A stretch of DNA of 9,285 bases from DATKDU01 sp035512595 (lineage in GTDB: Bacteria > Planctomycetota > Planctomycetia > Pirellulales > Pirellulaceae): the NCBI GenBank assembly GCA_035512595.1, contig DATKDU010000270.1, positions 1 to 9,285 on the forward strand. The letters run 5' to 3'. Below the pieces are notes generated by a model. That model did not search any database. It had not been told where the DNA came from and worked only from the letters and a program-made list of their open reading frames with translations. The translations under genes were made by a program, and so were the position numbers. Below, piece after piece: positions 1-5,441 of this stretch (position 1 is its first letter; every line of letters begins with the position of its first letter).

Positions 1-1
1 C

Positions 2-991
2 ACGGAGCACGCCGTCGGCTGTGCCAGCGGCAGCGACGCACTGCTCTTGGCCTTGATGGCCCTGGATATCGGCGAAGGGGATGAAGTGATCGTCCCCAGC
101 TTCACGTTCTTCGCCACGGCCAGTGCCGTCTGGCGGCTGAATGCCCGGCCGGTGTTTGTGGACATCGATCCGGCGACGTACAACCTCGATCCGGAAGCGG
201 TGGAAGAAGCGATCACGCCGGCGACCAAGGCGATCATCCCGGTTCACCTCTTCGGCCAGTGCGCCGACATGGATGCCATTGGCGAGATTGCCGAGCGGCG
301 CGGCCTGTGGGTGGTTGAAGACGCGGCCCAGGCGATCGGCGCGAAGTATCGCGGCCGGCCCGCCGGATCGATGGGAGCCATCGGCTGCTTGAGCTTCTAC
401 CCGACCAAGAACCTGGGCGCGTTTGGCGACGGCGGCATGCTGACCACCAACGACCGGCCGCTGGCCGACAAGCTGCGTCTGCTCGCCGGCCACGGCATGA
501 GCCCGCGCTACTATCACAAGGTGGTCGGCATCAACAGCCGGCTGGACACGATTCAGGCGGCCGTGCTGCTGGTGAAGCTGGCGCATTTGGAGGCGTGGAC
601 CAAGGCCCGTGCGGCACACGCAGCACACTACGACCGGCTGCTGACGGGCCGCGGGCTCGATCTGCTGGCCGGACTTCCGCGGACCGCGAGCGGCTGCGAT
701 CACGTCTGGAACCAGTACACGATCCGCATTCCGGGGGGCCGGCGGGACGGCGTCAAGGCGCAGCTCGCCCAGCAGCAGATCGGCAGCGAGGTGTATTACC
801 CGGTGCCGCTGCACTTGCAGGAGTGCTTCCGGTCGCTGGGTTATGGTCCTGGGACGCTGCCGCACACGGAGCGGGCGGCACACGAGGTTCTCAGCTTGCC
901 GGTCTTTCCGGAGCTGACCGAAGCGGAGCAGCTTTTGGTCGTTGAGCGGCTGAGCGAGTTGCTCTTGGCCCGTTCGGCCAAGGCGGCGTAA
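2..991 (+). CDS. DegT/DnrJ/EryC1/StrS family sugar aminotransferase (5' end cut by window)
   Basis: PLP-dependent aminotransferase that typically puts an amino group on a keto-sugar nucleotide used for polysaccharide, O-antigen or glycan synthesis in the cytoplasm. The frame is open from base 2 to a TAA at 989-991, giving 329 visible residues. The family is usually about 370-400 long, so roughly 45-60 N-terminal residues lie outside the window. Visible motifs: CASGSDALL (cofactor-phosphate region) at the left edge; PSFTFFATASAV; VHLFGQCADMDAI; EDAAQAIGA, whose Asp pairs with the PLP ring nitrogen; SFYPTKNLGAFGDGG, with the Schiff-base Lys at bases 407-409; and the C-terminal YYPVPLHLQECFRSLGY signature. 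All catalytic landmarks in the visible part are intact. A TTG at 47 could be mistaken for a start, but homology clearly continues upstream of it. The exact sugar cannot be read; FdtB/QdtB-like or WbpE-like roles are equally possible. Confidence 0.93.
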   Translation, partial: TEHAVGCASGSDALLLALMALDIGEGDEVIVPSFTFFATASAVWRLNARPVFVDIDPATYNLDPEAVEEAITPATKAIIPVHLFGQCADMDAIGEIAERRGLWVVEDAAQAIGAKYRGRPAGSMGAIGCLSFYPTKNLGAFGDGGMLTTNDRPLADKLRLLAGHGMSPRYYHKVVGINSRLDTIQAAVLLVKLAHLEAWTKARAAHAAHYDRLLTGRGLDLLAGLPRTASGCDHVWNQYTIRIPGGRRDGVKAQLAQQQIGSEVYYPVPLHLQECFRSLGYGPGTLPHTERAAHEVLSLPVFPELTEAEQLLVVERLSELLLARSAKAA

Positions 992-995
992 GCGT

Positions 996-1072
996 ACAAA
1001 CCCGCCGCGCAAGCGAGGGACAGGCAACGATCAGCCAAGCGAGCGTTTCCATCGCTTGCGCTGCGGGCTTGT
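996..1072. repeat. Imperfect 21-bp inverted repeat between convergent genes
   Basis: The left arm 996-1016 (ACAAACCCGCCGCGCAAGCGA) and the right arm 1052-1072 are reverse complements at 19 of 21 positions, with a 35-bp loop. The repeat starts 5 bp after the aminotransferase stop and ends 7 bp before the stop of the convergent small gene, filling the gap. No T-run follows either arm, so it is not a classic intrinsic terminator. It could still fold in both transcripts and act as a bidirectional 3'-end structure. The arm resembles an intergenic repeat that I recall from planctomycete genomes; that link is memory, not a search. Confidence 0.7.
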
Positions 1073-1078
1073 TGGGAT

Positions 1079-1474
1079 CTACCGGCGTCTCGGCGCGGGA
1101 CCTTGCTGCGACCGGTAGTAGTGCGAGTAGTTCATGAACGTCGCGCCGGTGCCCGTGGGGGCTGCCGTTTCCGCGCGAATCCCTTGAATCTGCTGCTGGA
1201 GCCGCGTGTTGGCGGCCCGCTCCTCTTGCACCATCTGGCCGAGCTGATTCTCGAGCTGTCGCCGCGGGCGGATGAACGCGTTGTAGGGATCGAGGACTCC
1301 CGTATCGCGGCGGAAGTAGTCGAGATAGGGGCTGATCGTGGGACCATAAGGGGAGCGATAGCGGCCGCCATAGCTGCGATAGGCCCCACCCTGGGCGAGG
1401 CACACGTCCGCAGCGCAGGCCGCGAGCAGAAACAAAACGGCCGGTGCAAGCTGACGGCACAACAGGGTGCGCAT
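1079..1474 (-). CDS. Small exported protein of unknown function, planctomycete type
   Basis: A 131-aa protein with no family I can name. The ATG at 1474 is chosen over an upstream in-frame start at 1561 because it is preceded by GGGAG with 6-bp spacing and opens directly into a signal sequence. Residues 1-27 form a signal peptide (MRTLLCR, hydrophobic stretch, CLA|Q). An LAAC at 17-20 also fits a lipobox, so the mature protein may be a lipoprotein. Residues 29-50 are rich in Gly, Tyr and Arg and end in SPYLDYFRR. Residues about 71-103 are a predicted amphipathic or coiled-coil helix (LENQLGQMVQEERAANTRLQ). The end is TGTGATFMNYSHYYRS plus a basic tail. This order (Tyr/Gly-rich start, SPYL..RR, coil, short aromatic end) matches a type of small planctomycete exported protein that I recall. 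It is divergent from the polysaccharide export gene at 1824; a functional link is not shown. Confidence 0.75.
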   Translation of the reverse strand: MRTLLCRQLAPAVLFLLAACAADVCLAQGGAYRSYGGRYRSPYGPTISPYLDYFRRDTGVLDPYNAFIRPRRQLENQLGQMVQEERAANTRLQQQIQGIRAETAAPTGTGATFMNYSHYYRSQQGPAPRRR

Positions 1475-1480
1475 GATGTT

Positions 1481-1485
1481 CTCCC
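1481..1485 (-). promoter_or_regulatory. Ribosome binding site that sets the start at 1474
   Basis: On the minus strand GGGAG (extended GGGAGAA) sits 6 bases before the ATG at 1474-1472. The longer in-frame start at 1561 would add a basic, arginine-rich stretch ahead of the signal peptide, which argues against it. Confidence 0.65.
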
Positions 1486-1639
1486 GCTCGGGGCGCAGGT
1501 GCAATCGCGGCGCTGGGACCCGTTCCCGCTGCCGGCGTTCGATTCTATCAATTCTACCCATCGGCCGGCTTGTCGCGGGCGTTCCACGAAAAATTCCGTC
1601 CCGCGGAGTGCTATCAGGGGACGCAGTCCAGATCGATCA

Positions 1640-1656
1640 GCACGAATGTTTCGTGC
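1640..1656. promoter_or_regulatory. Perfect 7-3-7 palindrome, candidate operator
   Basis: GCACGAA-TGT-TTCGTGC is a perfect inverted repeat whose centre (1648) lies almost at the midpoint of the divergent intergenic region. It could be a dimeric regulator site acting on both genes. No regulator gene is adjacent, and a small RNA hairpin is also possible. The sequence is seen; the function is inference. Confidence 0.4.
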
Positions 1657-1692
1657 GAATCGGGAAAAATGGGGAAGACGGAAATTCCGGAT

Positions 1693-1721
1693 TTAAAGGT
1701 TGCTTCCGCCGCTCCGATAAA
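1693..1721 (+). promoter_or_regulatory. Weak candidate promoter for the polysaccharide export gene
   Basis: TTAAAG and GATAAA with a 17-bp spacer lie about 100 bp before the start at 1824. The hexamers match the sigma-70 consensus only partly, and planctomycete promoters are poorly defined. If right, transcription would begin near 1728 and the leader would contain the hairpins at 1734-1756, 1760-1780 and 1799-1810. Confidence 0.25.
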
Positions 1722-1733
1722 GACTAGGAGCCA

Positions 1734-1756
1734 CCATCCAACGAAGCGTGGGATGG
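1734..1756 (+). promoter_or_regulatory. Leader hairpin upstream of the export gene
   Basis: CCATCCAACG (1734-1743), loop AAG, CGTGGGATGG (1747-1756): nine of ten positions pair, with one A-G mismatch. It lies 67 bp before the start at 1824. There is no U-tract, so it is not an intrinsic terminator. It may be an RNA leader structure or a protein-binding site. Confidence 0.4.
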
Positions 1757-1798
1757 ACTCCGCTCGTCAACTGCTAGCGGCGTCGCGTGGTGGAGTGA

Positions 1799-1810
1799 AT
1801 TCGATCGAAT
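1799..1810. promoter_or_regulatory. 12-bp perfect palindrome next to the ribosome binding site
   Basis: ATTCGATCGAAT is a perfect palindrome ending one base before the AAGGA ribosome binding site (1812-1816) of the gene starting at 1824. A protein bound here, or pairing of this RNA, could affect translation initiation. A 12-bp palindrome can also arise by chance. Confidence 0.3.
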
Positions 1811-1823
1811 CAAGGATGGCCTC

Positions 1824-2885
1824 ATGCGTCGGCAAATCATCTTGCTGTGCCTCTGCTTGCTCGTCGCGGCGTGCGGCTGCCATTATGCCCCGCATCGTCA
1901 CTCGGTTCCGCTCGATCCCATTCCGCCGCAAGCGGGCATGCTCCCCCGCGAGCTGAACAAGACCGTCCTGCCGGTTTACACGATCGAGCCGCCGGACATC
2001 CTGGTCATCGAGGCCCTGCACGTCGTCCCCCGGTCGCCGTACAACGTCCGCACCAGCGACATCCTCGGCATTCAAGTCACCGGCACGCTGCCCGACGCGC
2101 CGATCGCCGGCATGTTCTCCGTCCAGCCCGGCGGCATCGTCAGCCTCGGTGCCCCTTACGGCGCGGTGAAAGTCACGGGCGTGACGGTGGACCAGGCACA
2201 AAAGGTCATTGAAGAACACTTGAAGATGCACTTGCAAATGCCGGTGGTCTCGGTAGCCCTGGTGGAGATGTCAGGGCAGCAGCAGATCGCCGGCCAACAC
2301 CTGGTCAAGTCGGACGGCACCGTGACGCTCGGCTCGTATGGCAGCGTGCCGGTCGTCGGCCTGACCCTGGAGCAGGCGAAGCTAGCCGTCGAAGACCACC
2401 TGCGGCAATATCTCGACGAGCCGGAAGTCTCGGTCGATGTGTTCGCCTTCAACAGCAAGCTGTACTACATCATTACCGAAGGCGCCGGCCTCGGGGACGG
2501 CGTCACCAGGTGGCCGATCACCGGCAACGAGACGGTGCTCGACGCGATCGCCAACATCCAGGGGCTGACCGAAGTCTCCTCGAAGCACATTTGGATCGCC
2601 CGCCCGGTGCCGCACTCCGAGCAGGTGCAGATTCTCCCCGTCGATTGGAAGGCGATCACGGCACAGGCCGCGACGGAAACCAACTACCAACTCATGCCGG
2701 GCGATCGCGTCTTCGTGGCCGAGGACAAGATGGTGGCCTTCGACACGGGGCTCGGCAAGCTGCTGGCGCCGTTTGAACGGATGATGGGCTTTTCGCTGCT
2801 AGGCGCCAACACCGCGACGCGACTCTCCGGCAAGGTCCTCCAAGGCGGCGGCAATCCGCAAGGCGGCTTTGGCGGTGGCTTTTAG
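1824..2885 (+). CDS. Polysaccharide biosynthesis/export lipoprotein (Wza/OPX-like)
   Basis: Predicted outer-membrane-associated lipoprotein of the polysaccharide export (OPX) family, which forms or gates the exit channel for exopolysaccharide or capsule. The ATG at 1824 follows AAGGA (1812-1816) with 7-bp spacing. Residues 1-17 are a lipoprotein signal (hydrophobic run, VAAC, Cys17). The Poly_export domain begins at YTIEPPDILVIEAL (52-65). There are two successive strand-helix units. Residues 96-151 carry VQPGGIVSLG and GVTVDQAQKVIEEHL; residues 157-210 carry VKSDGTVTLG and GLTLEQAKLAVEDHL and end EPEVSVDV. An SLBB-like unit (about 213-290, YYIITEGAGLGDG..) follows, ending in PGDRVFV. The C-terminus is Gly-rich (GGGNPQGGFGGGF) with no obvious membrane helix such as Wza uses. 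At 353 residues the length is normal. It is probably cotranscribed with the gene 60 bp downstream. The polymer is unknown. Confidence 0.9.
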   Translation: MRRQIILLCLCLLVAACGCHYAPHRHSVPLDPIPPQAGMLPRELNKTVLPVYTIEPPDILVIEALHVVPRSPYNVRTSDILGIQVTGTLPDAPIAGMFSVQPGGIVSLGAPYGAVKVTGVTVDQAQKVIEEHLKMHLQMPVVSVALVEMSGQQQIAGQHLVKSDGTVTLGSYGSVPVVGLTLEQAKLAVEDHLRQYLDEPEVSVDVFAFNSKLYYIITEGAGLGDGVTRWPITGNETVLDAIANIQGLTEVSSKHIWIARPVPHSEQVQILPVDWKAITAQAATETNYQLMPGDRVFVAEDKMVAFDTGLGKLLAPFERMMGFSLLGANTATRLSGKVLQGGGNPQGGFGGGF

Positions 2886-2945
2886 CGGTCCCGACGGCTC
2901 GTCAGCAACATTCTCCGCGACCCAACCCGGTTCCCACCAGATTCC

Positions 2946-3479
2946 ATGAACGCTCAATTCCCCTTACGCTCGTTCGGTTTGCTGGCGCTCATCCTGGCTG
3001 CGGGCCAGAGCGGCTGCTGCTGCTTCGAGTGCATCCCGCACGGGACAGCGCCGCTGAAGTGCGTTCCTCCCGTGTCGGCGCTGACGCCTCGCAATCCGCC
3101 GTGCAGCTACGTCGATCCGATGTGCTACGGCTATCATGCGACTTGCTGGCGGTCGTGGCCGGCAGATTGCGTTCCCGATTGTGTCGAGTGGTACCAGCAT
3201 GACGCGCTTGGGCCCGGCAAGGGAGAGCTGCCGTCCTTGGCGCCGCTGCCGCCGGAACCCGACCAGCCGCAGCCTGCAGCGCCCGCTGCCCCGGAAGCAA
3301 CCCCGGTCGATCCGCAGCCAGAACCTGCCGAGAGTTCGTCGCTGTCGCCAGTGCGGCAAGCGGCCGATTATGCCGCACTGCCGCCGATCATCACGGTCCG
3401 CGACGTGCCGATCCGCGAGCCGCTGCCTTCTCAGGCGGAGCAGCCTTACTCGTCGCGGCGGTCGTACGACGGACGGTAA
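2946..3479 (+). CDS. Cys-rich, Pro-rich exported protein with GYHxTCWRxWP motif
   Basis: A 177-aa protein of unknown function. Residues 1-23 form a signal sequence (MNAQFPLRSF then a hydrophobic stretch). It reads into GCCCFEC, so lipidation at Cys24 is possible, but the lipobox (QSGC) is poor. Ten cysteines fall within residues 24-79 (24, 25, 26, 29, 39, 53, 60, 67, 75, 79), suggesting disulfides or metal binding outside the cytoplasm. The core MCYGYHATCWRSWPADC (59-75) resembles a GYxxTxWRxWP motif that I recall in planctomycete exported proteins. Residues 93-130 are rich in Pro, Ala and Glu (PLPPEPDQPQ) and look disordered. The end is polar (SSRRSYDGR). The gene starts 60 bp after the export lipoprotein with no terminator between them, so the two are probably one operon. 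The start has no good ribosome binding site, so the ATG choice rests on the signal sequence. Confidence 0.75.
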   Translation: MNAQFPLRSFGLLALILAAGQSGCCCFECIPHGTAPLKCVPPVSALTPRNPPCSYVDPMCYGYHATCWRSWPADCVPDCVEWYQHDALGPGKGELPSLAPLPPEPDQPQPAAPAAPEATPVDPQPEPAESSSLSPVRQAADYAALPPIITVRDVPIREPLPSQAEQPYSSRRSYDGR

Positions 3480-3553
3480 ATAGAGCAGATCCGTAGGGTG
3501 GGCCGTCGATCCCGGTGGGCCGGCGCTTGCGGAGTAAGCTGGCCCCTCGCTAC
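3480..3553. other. Convergent gap with a 9-bp direct repeat and a weak hairpin
   Basis: GGTGGGCCG occurs at 3497-3505 and again at 3514-3522. A weak hairpin pairs 3517-3521 with 3541-3545 and 3525-3528 with 3536-3539 across an internal loop. No T-run follows on either strand. As the only sequence between two convergent genes it may hold a shared transcription end, but the fold is poor. Confidence 0.3.
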
Positions 3554-5434
3554 TTATCGCCTGACATCAGTGCGGCTCGCAATCCGTCCGCTGTCGAGCC
3601 GATAGCCGATCGTCAGCCAGCCGCGATCGCTGGTCAGCTCCGTCAGCTCAAGCTGTCGCAATTTTCCCAGCGAAGCTCCGGCCGGCGGGACCAACCCGCT
3701 GAGATGCAACTCCGGCGGCAGGACTGCGCCAAATTTTCTGGCCAGAAACGTCCGCAGCTCTCCGTGGTCCGGTGAGTTGCCCTCGGCGATGCGGATTTGC
3801 ACATCCCCCTGGCGCGTGAAGGCCGGGCCGTCGGCAGTGATTTGCGGAGTAAATCGGGCCTCAATCTCCACCAGAGAATCATGGTGGCGGCCGCCGCGCG
3901 TGACGCGATCGAACCGGAATGTGAGCGCCATCCGCTTGTCCGCGAACTGCACGACCACCGGCCGCTGGCGGGCCATCGTCACGCTCCAGCGTTCGGCCCG
4001 GTCGTGAACCCACAACGGCCGCGGCGAATCGCCGGTCAGCAGGATCATGAGTTCTTGCCAGGCGCGGTCCTCGATAGCGACCCCCTGAAGCAGCGTCTCA
4101 CAGAAATTGCGCACCAGCGATTCGTGGATCGCACCTCCCAGGTCGATTTCCGCCGGCAACTGCGGCGGATCGGTGGTCGCACCGAGCTGGACGCTGTTGT
4201 ACTGCGCCATGACGAGCCGTAGATGCTGGTCGTCGGTCGAAAAGCTGAGTTGGGTCGGCAGGGCGCCCCGGCGGATGAGCGGTGCGCGAAACTGTTCGCG
4301 GAAGAACTTGTTCATCTGCCCCAGTGCGGCGTTCGCTTCCTGATCGAGCTTGCCGCTGGCTTCGGTCTCCGCTTTGCGCGAGGCTGCCTGTTCCGCTTGC
4401 GGCGCCAACTGGTTGGCCCTCCGCAGCGCCAGCCGCTGAATCAGCCGCGAGCCGGCTTCGACGTCGCTGATTCGCACCGACGTGGCGCAGGCCGCCGTCG
4501 CCGGCGCCAGCGCCAGCCCCAGATCGCTGATATGCACCTGCTTGCTGGCGCGGATCGACGTTTGCGCCGAGCTGAAGATCGAGATGCGGCCCCGCTGCGC
4601 GACGTTGGCGGGGCAATCGGTGCGGCCTTCCAGGCGGACTTCGAGCGTGCCGCGCCCCTGATCGGGCACGGTGCCAAACAAAACCTGAGCCTGCGTCTGC
4701 GCGAACCCGGTCGTTCGGCTCCCCAGTATCATCTCGGTGATAAACCGCTGCTCCGCGACCGCTTGCGCCAGCATCAAGTTGATGAATCGCTGCGAGACCT
4801 GCGCGGTCCCATTGGACCGGCAGTAGCGGGTGCGTACCGCGGTCGCCAACGCCGCCCCCTCGTTGCTTAACGGAGCCAGCCAGGCGACAACCTGGCCCAC
4901 ATGTTGCGCCGCGTCGTCCGAGGGATTGGCATCGAGCTGGGCCAGGCTTTCCTCCAGCTCTGCCAACTTCTGGCGGTACTGTTCGGCGGGCGAATCGGCG
5001 GACGCGTAATCCGCGGCAGTCAGCAGGTCGGTCAGGCTGCTGCGGACCGCGACGACCGCCGGCAGCTCGAGTCCTGACTGATTCTGAAAGTAGCGCCGCT
5101 GAATCTCGCGCAGGGCGATCACATCGACCTGCGGTTTGGCCAACTCGTCGCGAATCGTGGGAGCCCCCAGGAACGCGAACCACTGTTGCCGCTCCTGGGG
5201 CGTGCTCTGCGACAAAAACTGATCGAGCTGGTCAATGTGAGTCCCCAGCCCGCTTCGCGCCCTGGCCAATGCCGCCTGCGGATCGGCTGGTCGAGCAGCC
5301 GCCCGCGACAGCGCGTCGGCCAGCGCCTGGGGCGGGCGGTCGTCCGTTCTGGGACTCGCCTCCTCTGCTGAAAGCGTCAGCCTGACGCTCAGGCCGAGGA
5401 GCACGAATGCCGCTGGCAGGAATAAATGTCGCAT
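3554..5434 (-). CDS. Exported 626-aa protein of unknown function, second gene of operon
   Basis: I cannot assign a known function. A signal peptide covers residues 1-23 (MRHLFLPAAF.., cleavage near LSA|EE). The rest has no membrane segment, so it should be periplasmic or cell-surface. Residues 30-200 are mainly helical and Ala/Gln-rich. Around 260-330 there is a strand-rich stretch (GTLEVRLEG, GRISIFSSAQTSIRASKQVHI). Residues 330-385 are helical and charged (RLIQRLALRR..EQAASRKAETEASGKLDQEA). The last 230 residues form a mixed domain with LRLVMAQYNSVQLGA, ETLLQGVAIED and VQFADKRMALTFRFDR. The segment from about 260 to 420 resembles large exported planctomycete proteins that I recall, still without a function. 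GAGG lies 5 bp before the ATG and overlaps the stop of the upstream redoxin-copper gene by two bases. The 7-bp gap implies cotranscription and coupled translation, hence a shared process. No catalytic motif is visible. Confidence 0.85.
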   Translation of the reverse strand: MRHLFLPAAFVLLGLSVRLTLSAEEASPRTDDRPPQALADALSRAAARPADPQAALARARSGLGTHIDQLDQFLSQSTPQERQQWFAFLGAPTIRDELAKPQVDVIALREIQRRYFQNQSGLELPAVVAVRSSLTDLLTAADYASADSPAEQYRQKLAELEESLAQLDANPSDDAAQHVGQVVAWLAPLSNEGAALATAVRTRYCRSNGTAQVSQRFINLMLAQAVAEQRFITEMILGSRTTGFAQTQAQVLFGTVPDQGRGTLEVRLEGRTDCPANVAQRGRISIFSSAQTSIRASKQVHISDLGLALAPATAACATSVRISDVEAGSRLIQRLALRRANQLAPQAEQAASRKAETEASGKLDQEANAALGQMNKFFREQFRAPLIRRGALPTQLSFSTDDQHLRLVMAQYNSVQLGATTDPPQLPAEIDLGGAIHESLVRNFCETLLQGVAIEDRAWQELMILLTGDSPRPLWVHDRAERWSVTMARQRPVVVQFADKRMALTFRFDRVTRGGRHHDSLVEIEARFTPQITADGPAFTRQGDVQIRIAEGNSPDHGELRTFLARKFGAVLPPELHLSGLVPPAGASLGKLRQLELTELTSDRGWLTIGYRLDSGRIASRTDVRR

Positions 5435-5441
5435 AGCTGCC

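Larger units (their letters stand above)
1475..1823. other. 349-bp divergent intergenic region with several inverted repeats
   Basis: No credible gene lies here. The region separates the divergent starts at 1474 (-) and 1824 (+), so it should hold both promoters. Visible elements are a 7-3-7 palindrome at 1640-1656, a 5-1-5 inverted repeat at 1679-1689 (CGGAA-A-TTCCG), a hairpin at 1734-1756, a weaker one at 1760-1780 (CCGCT/AGCGG) and a 12-bp palindrome at 1799-1810. On the minus strand TAGAAT occurs twice (complement of 1542-1547 and 1551-1556), a possible -10 for the small exported gene. On the plus strand TTAAAG (1693-1698) and GATAAA (1716-1721), 17 bp apart, are a weak sigma-70-like pair. 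Stretches such as 1661-1725 are richer in A/T than the surrounding DNA. Confidence 0.6.

Noticed and set aside
1542..1556. Direct repeat ATTCTA-TCA-ATTCTA as a strong promoter for the small exported gene
   Set aside because: TAGAAT on the minus strand resembles a -10, but no -35 lies at a suitable distance for either copy; kept only as a remark in the intergenic entry.
1103..1696. A 197-codon plus-strand open frame across the small exported gene and the divergent intergenic region
   Set aside because: No ribosome binding site, Arg-rich translation, antisense to a gene with a signal peptide, and it runs through palindromic non-coding DNA.
4098..5183. A 361-codon open frame in another minus-strand frame inside the 626-aa exported protein gene
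   Set aside because: Its composition is Arg/Gly/Ala-rich and low in pattern; the overlapping frame has a signal peptide, ribosome binding site and operon context.
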